Assembly (NCBI RefSeq): GCF_051668705.1
Contig: NZ_CP196351.1
Span: forward strand, 1,612,001-1,676,000
Direction of reading: 5' to 3'
DNA from: Alterisphingorhabdus sp051668705
Lineage (GTDB): Bacteria > Pseudomonadota > Alphaproteobacteria > Sphingomonadales > Sphingomonadaceae
DNA: 64,000 nt
The notes below the pieces were generated by a model. That model was given only the letters and a program-made list of their open reading frames with translations, was not told the DNA's origin and searched no databases. A program made the translations under genes and the position numbers. Positions 17,001-25,796 of the stretch are shown here, one piece after another (positions within the stretch are counted from its first letter, which is position 1; each line of letters starts with the position of its first letter).

Positions 17001-19324
17001 AAAGGCAGCTCTATCATCACCATAGTGCCCTCACCCAGCTCAGAAGCCAGAGTGAATTTGCCATTATGAGCCAAGGTTATTTCACGCGCCAATGTTAGGC
17101 CCAGCGCTTTATTACCTGCATCACCCGAAGCAACCCCATCATTAATGGCTGATACCAAGGCAGGACTAATGCCATCACCATTATCGGAAATAACTATGCG
17201 CATATATTTTGTTTGCCGCTCCGCAGCCAGCAAGATCCGACCCTGATTGCCAATATGTTCAATGCTATTGTCCAATATATGGAGTAACGCTTGTTCAATT
17301 CTTTTGGGGTCAACCGATATTTGCGTATCGTCACCGCACTGCAAAGCAACATCATGGCCATATTTTGTTATGGCCGACTTTCGTTGCCGAACAATATCAC
17401 CCAGCAAAGCCGCCATATCGATTTTCTGTACAGATAGTGGCAAGGTTCCTGCCTCGCTCTGGCTCAGGTCCAGAACCGTATTGATCTGTGTGCTTAGCCG
17501 GTCAACTGAGTCCAATATTGCGGCGACATATTCCTTTGCTTCAGGCGTTAATTCGCCGCCCAGCCCGCTGGACAACATTTCCGCAAAGCCGCTAATAGAG
17601 GTTAGTGGCGTCCGGAATTCATAGCTCATATTGCTCAAAAACTCGGTCTTAACGCGGTCTGCAGACTTTAACGCCTCATTGCGGTCTTGCAGAGCATGTT
17701 GCACGCTTTCACTCGCGGTAATATCCAGCATGGTGAAAAGTGCATTGCCATCGGGCAACGGAATGGTGGCAAAGCTGAATATCTGATCATTTTTGAGAAT
17801 GAGGCGGCCTGTATCGCTCTTCCTCTCACTGCTTGCAGTCAGAATGGCTGTTCGCATTTCAGATATTTTGGCAGGACGTTTCAACTGCGGTGCAAGAGTC
17901 TTTAGAAGCTCGTCAACCCGTGGGTGACTAGCAAGCACATCTTCTTCAACATCCCAGATACTGCCGAAACGACGATTCCAAAGATGCAATTTCCCATCCG
18001 GTGCAAAGACGGCCAACGCCTCGGCAAGATTGTCCAGCATGGCTGTGCGGACCCTTAGCAATGTGTCGCGCGCGCTGGCGAGTTGGACTTGTTCGCTGCG
18101 ATCTTCAAAAAACAGCAACAAACCGCCATCCGGATCGGGTTGCGCAATGACGCGCAAATGGGTACCGTCTGGCAATAGCCAATTCTCTTCGACCGATTGC
18201 GCACTGTTGAACCATGCGCGATGCTCTTTCTTCCATTCAGGGAAGTCGCGAGTTTCTGGCAAACGTCCTGCTTCGCGCATCCGTTCCAGCAAACGGTCAA
18301 AATCGCTGCCTTCGCTGATCCATTGCTGGCGTATCGCAAACATGCGTTGAAAAGGCTGGTTGCAAAAGGTCATGTTAAGATCGTTGGAAAACTGCACAAC
18401 GCCGGCTGATAATGTATCGAGCATATTGCGTTGAACAGAGCGGAAGCGTTTGAATGCACTGCGCTCAGTCTGCAAATCCTGTATATCAATCGCATATCCA
18501 GCAATACCTTGCTGGCCGATAGGAACATCAACCACCTGAAATGCTCTGCGTTCGCCAGCCACCGTTGTAAAAGCTGTACGCTCACGAAGATTGCCACTCT
18601 CTGCGGCATCAGCGGCAAAAGCAACTGCAGGGCGACCCTCGCTAGGTTCAATCAGTTCAATATTTTGTTTAACGATATGCTCAGCAGATTGTCCATTCAC
18701 GGCTTTAACATACGCGCTGTTGACCAGTGACAATTTCAAATCTGCACTGCGATACCACATCGGCATTGGTGCAGCTTCAATCAATCCGGACAGCGCGGCA
18801 AAGGCCTCTCGCGCCTGTTTGGCTTCATCGCCTAGCTGCTGAATGACCTTTTGGCTTTCCGTCGCATCAAAAATCCACAACAATGCCGCATTGCCTGGCA
18901 TGGTTTCCGGATCGCTCAATCGGCCCTTGACCAAAAGGCGTCGCTCACTTTCAACAATGCGCACGTCCATCGTAAAAAGTGACCCCGTGCGCTGAACCGA
19001 TTTGACGGCATTTTCCAGAGAAGCAAAGTCTTCAGCGACAATGCCGCAATCCTGCGTCGACATTTCGGAGAAATATCCGGGCAGGCTATCAAAGCCGAAC
19101 CATTTGCCAATGCGATCACTGCCTTCCAAACGGCCATCTGCACGCACCAATAATGGCAAAGCCGGCGCTTCATCCAGCAGGCGCGAAAGCCGCCGCGACT
19201 GACGAAAATGCACCTTTGCCTTTTTGCGTGCAGACATGCCAGCGACAATAGCCCAACACGCAAAGACCATGAAGGCAGCAAGCACTAGCAAACCGATAGA
19301 CAGAAATGGCAATGAGATTGTCAT
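16997..19324 (-). CDS. divL: DivL-like PAS-domain histidine-kinase homologue with tyrosine in the H-box
   Basis: The 775-residue product has one N-terminal membrane segment (about residues 5-30), several PAS-like modules, a HisKA dimerisation domain near 555-625 and an HATPase domain near 670-775 with DNGDGI and an intact G2 box (KALGLTLAREI). The H-box reads MSYEFRTPL, so the phospho-accepting histidine is replaced by Tyr568. This substitution, the length and the position upstream of tsaE match Caulobacter DivL (769 residues), an atypical kinase that modulates CckA and hence CtrA phosphorylation. The role in this organism is inferred from that family. It is the first gene of the overlapping operon running to addA. 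Confidence 0.87.
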   Translation of the reverse strand: MTISLPFLSIGLLVLAAFMVFACWAIVAGMSARKKAKVHFRQSRRLSRLLDEAPALPLLVRADGRLEGSDRIGKWFGFDSLPGYFSEMSTQDCGIVAEDFASLENAVKSVQRTGSLFTMDVRIVESERRLLVKGRLSDPETMPGNAALLWIFDATESQKVIQQLGDEAKQAREAFAALSGLIEAAPMPMWYRSADLKLSLVNSAYVKAVNGQSAEHIVKQNIELIEPSEGRPAVAFAADAAESGNLRERTAFTTVAGERRAFQVVDVPIGQQGIAGYAIDIQDLQTERSAFKRFRSVQRNMLDTLSAGVVQFSNDLNMTFCNQPFQRMFAIRQQWISEGSDFDRLLERMREAGRLPETRDFPEWKKEHRAWFNSAQSVEENWLLPDGTHLRVIAQPDPDGGLLLFFEDRSEQVQLASARDTLLRVRTAMLDNLAEALAVFAPDGKLHLWNRRFGSIWDVEEDVLASHPRVDELLKTLAPQLKRPAKISEMRTAILTASSERKSDTGRLILKNDQIFSFATIPLPDGNALFTMLDITASESVQHALQDRNEALKSADRVKTEFLSNMSYEFRTPLTSISGFAEMLSSGLGGELTPEAKEYVAAILDSVDRLSTQINTVLDLSQSEAGTLPLSVQKIDMAALLGDIVRQRKSAITKYGHDVALQCGDDTQISVDPKRIEQALLHILDNSIEHIGNQGRILLAAERQTKYMRIVISDNGDGISPALVSAINDGVASGDAGNKALGLTLAREITLAHNGKFTLASELGEGTMVMIELPL

Positions 19325-19452
19325 ATTATACCATTTGTCCTGCCGATATGCGCGGTATTTTCACCATAACTGAAATTTGCATTGTCATGCTCTGGCGATA
19401 TGCCGCTCATGCCCCAATGGCAAGCATCTAGGCAGCGGCTATACACATATCA

Positions 19453-22400
19453 CTATTCCCAGAAATATGGTTTGCGCTTGGTATTACCGGTCAGTTCCTC
19501 ATTCATAGTCGCTGCATTATATAGTCGCCCGTTGATCATGACATGGGTGATATTATCACTATCTTGAATATCATTCAGCGGATTACCATCAATAATCACC
19601 AAATCGGCCAATTTGCCAGCCTCTAGCGAACCAATGTCACGATCAAAACCCAATGACTGCGCCGCAACGATGGTGGCTGTGCCCAATGCTTCGAGCGGGC
19701 TCATCCCGCCTTTTACAAAAGACCACATTTCCCAATGCGCTGCGAGACCTTGTTGTTGGCCATGGGCACCAATGCTGACCGGGACACCGCGCCGCGCCAG
19801 CTTCGCCGCTTCACGCGCTGATGCTGTGTCCGAATAATCTTTCGCTGGAGCAATTTCACGGCGAACCGATCCTGCCTGCAGCAATTTGGGAGGCGCATGA
19901 GCGGACAAGATCGGATGCTCCCAAACATTGGTCTGACCCCGCCAATAAGGGTCTGCCGCTGGGCCGCCATAGGTAACTACCAATGTCGGGGTATATCCGA
20001 CTTTGGTTGCCGCGAAGAAACCCAGCACGTCTTCGTAAAGCACAGCTTGCGGTATATTATGCTCCAATGTCGTATTGCCGTCGGCAATCAACGCAATATC
20101 CATATTGAACTGCGAACCACCTTCGGCAACAGTTGCGATATTCTCCTCAATTGCCGCTTTAACAACCTGTTGCCGCTGGTCACGGCGTGGCTGGTTATAG
20201 TTTTTGATGGCATGCGCGCCTTGCGCTTTCAAACGACGGACATGATCGCGGGCATCTTCCAGATTGTTGATTTCCGCGTAAAAGCCCGGAGCTTTGGCAC
20301 CATACACAATTTCGCCTGTCGAAAAGATACGGGGCGCCAAATAGCTACCCGCTTTTTGATATTCTGCCGCAGCGAAAATATGGCTGGCGGCGTTGGATGG
20401 ATCATGAATGGTTGTAACACCCAGCGCCAGATGCGCAATTGCTGACCAGTTTTGCTGCGGAATAAGGTCATCACGCCCCTGCGGTCCATGGGCATGAGCA
20501 TCGATAAGCCCCGGGATGATGGTCTTGCCGGCCAGATCAAGCTGCTGTGCGCCAGCGGGTATCGCTATATCTGCACCCACTGCCTTGATGCGGTTGTTCT
20601 CAATCAAGATAGTACCGCTGGCAATCACGCCGCCATCTTTCTCGGACATGGTAATGATACGCGCATTGGTAAAAGCGATCATACCTGTTGGCGCATCTGC
20701 AGTTGCGGTTATTGCGAGTGAAACACCTTTTTCTGGCGGCGTATATGCCGGCTTGGCCTGGCTGGCGCTAGGGATCACATCGCGTGCAACAGCAGAATAT
20801 AATTTCGGTCCTAGCGACCAGTTGACCTGTTCCCCGCCATTACTCCAACCAATATATTGTGCGCCCTCATCACTCAGCCGAGTTATTGGCAATTTGCTAT
20901 TGCCCGCCCCTGCGCCCAGATCAACATTTCCAGCCATAAATGGCATTAAAAATGCAGAGTAATTCTCTCCAAATGCTAGATATTTTCCATTAGGGGAAAC
21001 ACGATAGCCATTGACCAATTTGCCTGTGGCATGGCTGCGCATATCCTTACCGTCCAGGTTGACACTTACCAGTTTAAGACCGTCACCACTGCCCATTGAC
21101 ATGAAGATACGATCGCTTTCAGCCCCAAAATGCGGATCGGCTCCGTCTTTGCTTATCCGGCGTACAGAACCGCTGGTCATGTCACGCAGATAGATGCCGC
21201 TAGCTTGCGAATATTTGTCTGATGTTAAAAAGCCGCCGCTACCGGATTCATAGACCATATAACGGCCATCCGGGGATAATGCAGGGCGCCGATAATGCCC
21301 CGGCCCTGCGCTGATTGTTTCGGCAACGCCGCCCGCTAATGGAACGCTCTTCAATGCGCCCAGATTATCATCGCTCCAACTGACAAAGATAATATTTTGC
21401 CCATCGTGACTCCAGCTAGGGAACAGCGCACGGCTATCACCCTCACCTGAAACCAAGGCCCGCGCTGCGCCACCATTGGCCGGTTTGACAAATAAACGAC
21501 CTAGGCTTTCAAACACAATATTGCTGCCATCCGGAGAGAGGCTGGCGAAGCGCGGTATTCGCGTTTGGAATGTTTTGTCCCAAACTTTTACCTGTGGGCG
21601 GACCGGATCGATAACTGTGCGGCTATCAGAAATCTGAAACGGAATGGTTTCCGCATTACCGCCCCCAGGTGCGATTTTTCTGATTTTGCCGCCCGCCCAA
21701 AAAATGATATGGCTGCTATCGGGTGTCCAGTCCATATTGGGGTAAACACCATGTATGGCCCATGTTTCCTGCATATCCTGATCAAGAGCATCATAGATTT
21801 TGCGCTCTTCACCGGTGGTCAGGTCTTTGACATATAACTTACTTTCCGCGCGTTCGCGCCGGACAAAGGCCAGCCATTTACCGTCTGGCGATGGCGATGG
21901 CCGAACCGCACCGCCCGGCCCACCAGCAATACGCTCAACTTCACCAGAGGCCATGTCATAGCGGTCAATCACGAACAACTGGGTATTGCTATCCTGCGCA
22001 TATTCGAAAATTGGTCCCGGCGTCGCATTTTTGCTGAAATAAATAGCTTTGCCATCAGGTGTGAACATCGGTTCACCCAACTCCTTCTGGTGCTGTGGTG
22101 ATGGCCGCTCGACCAAAGCAATTCCTGAACCACCGCCGACATGATAGAGCCAAATTTCACCCGTACCCGCAGAACGTTGCGTGGTAAAATGCTTACGCGC
22201 GGCAATATATTGGCCATCTGCGCTCCAGGTCGGGTTATTAAGCAAGCGGAATTTTTCTTTGGTGATTTGCCGTTTGCCGCTGCCATCGGCACGCATGATC
22301 CAGATATTGTCGCCGCCACCACGATCCGATGTAAAGGCGATATATTGCCCATCGGGAGAGAAACGCGGCTGTACTTCAAACGCCAGCCCTTGAGCAATAC

Positions 22401-22656
22401 GCTTTGGGGTGCCACCCGTAATCGGCATTGTGTAAATATCGCCCAGCAAATCAAAGGCGATAGTCTGACCATCCGGGCTCACATCGATATTCATCCATGT
22501 GCCTTCATCAACATTCACAGGCACTGTACGTGTTGGTAGTGGCGGCGCGTTGACGTCCCATTTTTCTGCATCTTTTTTGCCTTGCGCGAATGCGGCAGAT
22601 CCAAGGCATGCCAATGCCGCCGTTATAGCCAGTGTTGAAACCAAAGAACGGCGCAT
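19453..22656 (-). CDS. secreted TolB-like beta-propeller / amidohydrolase fusion protein
   Basis: The 1067-residue product has a signal peptide (cleavage likely after AFA) followed by many PD40/TolB-type repeats with the recurring pattern FSPDGQYIAF or LSPDGRYMVYES across roughly residues 50-640. The C-terminal third is an amidohydrolase: GLIDAHAHGP carries the first metal histidines, then TTIHDPSN, and the end reads GSLEAGKLADLVIIDGNPLNDI. Such fusions are common in sphingomonads and are probably periplasmic metal-dependent hydrolases, perhaps dipeptidase-like. The substrate is unknown. A GGGAGAG ribosome-binding site precedes the ATG at 22656. Confidence 0.85.
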   Translation of the reverse strand: MRRSLVSTLAITAALACLGSAAFAQGKKDAEKWDVNAPPLPTRTVPVNVDEGTWMNIDVSPDGQTIAFDLLGDIYTMPITGGTPKRIAQGLAFEVQPRFSPDGQYIAFTSDRGGGDNIWIMRADGSGKRQITKEKFRLLNNPTWSADGQYIAARKHFTTQRSAGTGEIWLYHVGGGSGIALVERPSPQHQKELGEPMFTPDGKAIYFSKNATPGPIFEYAQDSNTQLFVIDRYDMASGEVERIAGGPGGAVRPSPSPDGKWLAFVRRERAESKLYVKDLTTGEERKIYDALDQDMQETWAIHGVYPNMDWTPDSSHIIFWAGGKIRKIAPGGGNAETIPFQISDSRTVIDPVRPQVKVWDKTFQTRIPRFASLSPDGSNIVFESLGRLFVKPANGGAARALVSGEGDSRALFPSWSHDGQNIIFVSWSDDNLGALKSVPLAGGVAETISAGPGHYRRPALSPDGRYMVYESGSGGFLTSDKYSQASGIYLRDMTSGSVRRISKDGADPHFGAESDRIFMSMGSGDGLKLVSVNLDGKDMRSHATGKLVNGYRVSPNGKYLAFGENYSAFLMPFMAGNVDLGAGAGNSKLPITRLSDEGAQYIGWSNGGEQVNWSLGPKLYSAVARDVIPSASQAKPAYTPPEKGVSLAITATADAPTGMIAFTNARIITMSEKDGGVIASGTILIENNRIKAVGADIAIPAGAQQLDLAGKTIIPGLIDAHAHGPQGRDDLIPQQNWSAIAHLALGVTTIHDPSNAASHIFAAAEYQKAGSYLAPRIFSTGEIVYGAKAPGFYAEINNLEDARDHVRRLKAQGAHAIKNYNQPRRDQRQQVVKAAIEENIATVAEGGSQFNMDIALIADGNTTLEHNIPQAVLYEDVLGFFAATKVGYTPTLVVTYGGPAADPYWRGQTNVWEHPILSAHAPPKLLQAGSVRREIAPAKDYSDTASAREAAKLARRGVPVSIGAHGQQQGLAAHWEMWSFVKGGMSPLEALGTATIVAAQSLGFDRDIGSLEAGKLADLVIIDGNPLNDIQDSDNITHVMINGRLYNAATMNEELTGNTKRKPYFWE

Positions 22657-22714
22657 AATTACTCTCCCAAAATATCGTTTGCAGCAAAGCTAATGATCAT
22701 TCGTGTCAGCGCAA

Positions 22715-22748
22715 CAAAAAAGGCCCGCTTCTTTCGAAACGGACCTTT
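22715..22748 (-). terminator. rho-independent terminator of ahcY
   Basis: On the minus strand AAAGGTCCG pairs with CGGGCCTTT (nine pairs, one G-T) around a 12-base loop and is followed by a run of T. It sits 33 bases after the ahcY stop codon and before the amidohydrolase start. Confidence 0.85.
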
Positions 22749-22780
22749 GATTGTGACAGAAATGCCAAATTGAACGAGGA

Positions 22781-24193
22781 TCAGTAACGATACTCGTCAT
22801 TTTTGAACGGGCCTTGTTGACCTACTCCGATATAATCGGCTTGCTCATCGCTCAGTTCGGTGAGTTTAACACCCAGCTTTTCGAGGTGCAGGCGCGCTAC
22901 TTTCTCGTCCAGATGCTTAGGCAGAACATAGACCTGATTCTCATATTGATCATCGCGGAGCCATAATTCGATCTGTGCCAATACCTGATTGGTAAAGCTA
23001 GCGGACATCACGAAACTTGGATGGCCTGTAGCATTACCAAGGTTCAACAAGCGGCCCTGTGACAAGAGGATGATGCGCTTGCTGTCAGGAAACTCCACCA
23101 TATCAACCTGCGGCTTGATTTCAGTCCATTTCATGTTGGACAATGCGCCAACCTGAATCTCGTTATCAAAGTGACCGATATTGCCGACAATCGCCATGTC
23201 TTTCATCGCGCGCATATGGTCGATGGTAATAACGTCTTTGTTGCCCGTTGTGGTGACAAAGATATCGGCTGTGGGAGCGACTTCTTCCAATGTGGTAACA
23301 GAGAAACCGTCCATTGCAGCTTGCAGAGCACAGATCGGGTCAATTTCAGTAACGATAACGCGGGCACCGGCACCGCGCAGTGAAGCAGCAGAGCCTTTGC
23401 CAACATCACCATAGCCGCAGACAACAGCCACTTTACCCGCCATCATCACATCTGTGCCGCGACGAATGCCGTCAACCAGCGACTCTTTACAGCCATATTT
23501 GTTATCAAATTTTGACTTTGTAACACTGTCATTCACATTGATAGCAGGGAAAGGCAATTTGCCCTGTTTCGCCAATTCATAAAGACGGTGCACACCGGTG
23601 GTCGTTTCTTCTGATACGCCTTTGATAGCAGCCACTGTCTTAGTCAGATAGCCGGGCGATTTTTCCAAACGGCGCTTAAGGGTTTTAACAAAGGCCTCTT
23701 CTTCTTCATTAGACGGAGTGAACAGATCTTCACCAGCCTCTACGCGTGCGCCCCACAGAGCAAACATGGTGGCATCACCGCCATCATCAAGGATCAGATT
23801 ACAGGTCTCACCGGTTTCTGCACCCCAATCAAAAATACGGTCCACATAGTCCCAATATTCTTCCAATGTTTCGCCCTTAACTGCGAATACAGGGATACCT
23901 TGATCGGCGATAGCGGCCGCTGCATGATCCTGCGTAGAATAGATGTTACAGCTGGCCCAGCGTACTTCAGCGCCCAGCGCTATCAGTGTCTCGATAAGCA
24001 CAGCAGTTTGGATTGTCATGTGCAAAGAGCCAGTAATTTTGGCACCTTTGAGCGGTTGTTTTGCGCCATATTCTTCGCGCAGAGACATGAGGCCGGGCAT
24101 CTCTGTTTCGGCGATTGCAATCTCTTTGCGGCCAAACTCGGCAAGCGACAAATCCTTTACGACATAGTTGTCGCCCTGATCCAATGTGGTCAC
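22781..24193 (-). CDS. ahcY: S-adenosylhomocysteine hydrolase (adenosylhomocysteinase)
   Basis: AhcY splits S-adenosylhomocysteine to adenosine and homocysteine, which removes the product inhibitor of methyltransferases and feeds methionine recycling. The 470-residue product starts VTTLDQGDNYVVKDLSLAEFGRK; I chose the GTG at 24193 because GGAAGG lies at the correct distance and conservation begins there, although the frame is open to 24343. The NAD-binding loop is CGYGDVGKGSA, the substrate segment is GSLHMTIQTAVLIETL, and the C-terminus ends in the NDEYRY tail typical of the family. An inverted repeat and a stem-loop lie in the upstream region, listed separately. Confidence 0.97.
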   Translation of the reverse strand: MTTLDQGDNYVVKDLSLAEFGRKEIAIAETEMPGLMSLREEYGAKQPLKGAKITGSLHMTIQTAVLIETLIALGAEVRWASCNIYSTQDHAAAAIADQGIPVFAVKGETLEEYWDYVDRIFDWGAETGETCNLILDDGGDATMFALWGARVEAGEDLFTPSNEEEEAFVKTLKRRLEKSPGYLTKTVAAIKGVSEETTTGVHRLYELAKQGKLPFPAINVNDSVTKSKFDNKYGCKESLVDGIRRGTDVMMAGKVAVVCGYGDVGKGSAASLRGAGARVIVTEIDPICALQAAMDGFSVTTLEEVAPTADIFVTTTGNKDVITIDHMRAMKDMAIVGNIGHFDNEIQVGALSNMKWTEIKPQVDMVEFPDSKRIILLSQGRLLNLGNATGHPSFVMSASFTNQVLAQIELWLRDDQYENQVYVLPKHLDEKVARLHLEKLGVKLTELSDEQADYIGVGQQGPFKNDEYRY

Positions 24194-24226
24194 GATTATT
24201 CCTTCCAAAATAGACGGGGTTATAGT

Positions 24227-24279
24227 TTCAAATGCTATTATGTTCTGAGTACAGCACATAACGGTGAATGCATTTTGAA
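24227..24279 (-). promoter_or_regulatory. two-helix stem-loop in the ahcY leader
   Basis: In the RNA sense the arms TTCAAAATGC and GCATTTGAA form a nine-pair helix with one bulged base. It encloses TTATGT and ACATAA, a perfect six-pair helix with a 12-base loop. The element starts five bases downstream of the palindrome at 24284-24303 and ends 33 bases before the GTG start. It does not resemble the published SAH riboswitch consensus as I know it. Function is unproven. Confidence 0.4.
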
Positions 24280-24283
24280 GCAA

Positions 24284-24303
24284 ATATAAAGATTCCTTTA
24301 TAT
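24284..24303. promoter_or_regulatory. operator-like palindrome upstream of ahcY (possible SahR site)
   Basis: The sequence ATATAAAGATTCCTTTATAT is an inverted repeat with 8-base arms (ATATAAAG / CTTTATAT) about 90 bases upstream of the ahcY start. From memory it resembles the AT-rich palindromes attributed to the ArsR-family regulator SahR, which controls SAM-cycle genes in Proteobacteria. The palindrome is seen; the regulator is inferred from the downstream gene and that recollection. Confidence 0.5.
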
Positions 24304-24462
24304 CTTTTCGAAAGTTGCGTGCAAAGCACTCTTCGCCTATCAATCCTTCAAAATGTCACTTTCTGCGATAGTGCAATAAAATCATCTTGCATGTGCAGCT
24401 GCGTGATACGACATAATGGATGAAATGTTGGCGATATGCCGCATAAAATTAAGGAGCACCCC

Positions 24463-24939
24463 ATGATTGCAGAAGGCCAAAAACTGCCTGAAACAAAACT
24501 TGTCAAAGCCACAGCACAAGGCCCTGAACAAGTGTCATCATCCGAATATTTTGCTGGCAAAAAGATTGCCCTTTTTTCTGTGCCTGGTGCATTTACACCA
24601 ACATGCTCAGCCAAGCATTTGCCCGGCTATGTTGAGCAAGCTGAGGCTTTGAAGGCCAAAGGCATTGATGAGATTGCTTGCACCGCCGTTAATGACGCAT
24701 TCGTATTGGGCGCATGGAACCAAAGCGCCGGATCAGATTCGGTCACCATGTTGGCAGACGGTAATGGTGATTTTGTTGAGCAGATGGAATTAACCATGGA
24801 CGGTTCCGGTTTCGGCCTTGGTACACGCGGTCAGCGTTTTGCCATGGTGGTCAATGATGGTGTGGTTGAGAAGTTGTTTGTTGAACAACCAGGCGATTTC
24901 AAAGTAAGCTCTGCCGAGTATATGCTCGACAACCTCTAA
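24463..24939 (+). CDS. peroxiredoxin (Prx5/hybrid-type)
   Basis: The 158-residue thiol peroxidase reduces hydrogen peroxide and alkyl hydroperoxides in the cytoplasm. The peroxidatic cysteine lies in FSVPGAFTPTCSAKHLPGY, the signature of the Prx5 subfamily, and DGVVEKLFVEQPGDF near the C-terminus is also typical. The ATG at 24463 follows AAGGAGC at good spacing; an in-frame ATG at 24436 precedes it. It is divergent from ahcY and closed by a strong hairpin. Confidence 0.93.
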   Translation: MIAEGQKLPETKLVKATAQGPEQVSSSEYFAGKKIALFSVPGAFTPTCSAKHLPGYVEQAEALKAKGIDEIACTAVNDAFVLGAWNQSAGSDSVTMLADGNGDFVEQMELTMDGSGFGLGTRGQRFAMVVNDGVVEKLFVEQPGDFKVSSAEYMLDNL

Positions 24940-24960
24940 ATATTGCCATCATTATAAAAG

Positions 24961-24995
24961 AGGCCCGAAGCGCATATGCTCTCGGGCCTTTTTTA
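24961..24995. terminator. bidirectional rho-independent terminator between peroxiredoxin gene and folE
   Basis: GGCCCGA pairs with TCGGGCC around a 13-base loop and is followed by TTTTTT on the plus strand. The opposite strand has CTCTTTTAT after the same stem, so it can also serve folE, which ends 17 bases further on. Confidence 0.88.
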
Positions 24996-25011
24996 TAGCT
25001 TAGTGCTTTTA

Positions 25012-25632
25012 TCAATAACCCATCAGGCTGAGCACTTCCTTACGGCTGCGCGGATCGTCCAAGAAGCAGCCCATTACCCGGCTTGTAGTCATGCCTACAC
25101 CAGGAGTGCGAACACCGCGAGCGGTCATGCAGGCATGACTTGCTTCAATCACAACAGCCACGCCATGCGGGTCCAAATGACTCCATATACAATCAGCAAC
25201 TTCCGCAGTGAGACGCTCCTGAATTTGCAATCGACGCGCATAGCCATGCAAAACACGAGCAAGTTTGGAGATACCAACAACGCGGTTTCTGGGCAAATAG
25301 GCAATAGCAGCTTTACCGATAATCGGCGCCATATGATGCTCACAATGCGATTGAAACGGAATGTCTTTCAGCAAAACAACCTCATCATAGCCACCAACCT
25401 CTTCAAAGGTACGCGTTAAATGCAATGCTGGGTCTTCTGAATAACCTTGGCAATATTCTGCCCAAGCGCGTGCCACTCTTTTTGGTGTATCTTTCAATCC
25501 TTCACGATCCGGGTCGTCGCCTGACCATTTAATCAAGGTACGGATTGCATTCTGCACATCTTCCGGCACTTCGGGTTTTGGTGAAGCATATGGATTACCG
25601 GTCTCTGTATCAGACCTGTTTGCATAATTCAT
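25012..25632 (-). CDS. folE: GTP cyclohydrolase I
   Basis: FolE converts GTP to 7,8-dihydroneopterin triphosphate, the first step of folate (and queuosine) synthesis. The 206-residue product keeps the zinc and catalytic motifs: HCEHHMAPIIGKAAIAYLP, NRVVGISKLARVLHGYARR, and EASHACMTARGVRTPG with the zinc-binding cysteine. An AAGGAA ribosome-binding site precedes the ATG at 25632. It appears to be monocistronic. Confidence 0.97.
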   Translation of the reverse strand: MNYANRSDTETGNPYASPKPEVPEDVQNAIRTLIKWSGDDPDREGLKDTPKRVARAWAEYCQGYSEDPALHLTRTFEEVGGYDEVVLLKDIPFQSHCEHHMAPIIGKAAIAYLPRNRVVGISKLARVLHGYARRLQIQERLTAEVADCIWSHLDPHGVAVVIEASHACMTARGVRTPGVGMTTSRVMGCFLDDPRSRKEVLSLMGY

Positions 25633-25796
25633 TGTAATTCCTTGGTATTCCGGAAAGTATCAATTGTTACCTATGCGATATAGGTTCGGATTTGAAGGAA
25701 TAACGGTTAATAGGGGTAAAGGTTCCTAATCAAATATGCAGGAACACGTCACTCTCTAAAATATATGCGCCAACTTACCACGTTCCACAAAGAGGT

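Noticed and set aside
22757..22780. Additional small ORF between ahcY and the amidohydrolase gene
   Set aside because: The gap is only 124 bases and mostly taken by the ahcY terminator; no start with a ribosome-binding site exists.
24194..24283. Known SAH or SAM riboswitch before ahcY
   Set aside because: The leader is AT-rich and lacks the conserved GC-rich core of the SAH riboswitch as I know it. Only a simple two-helix stem-loop is visible.
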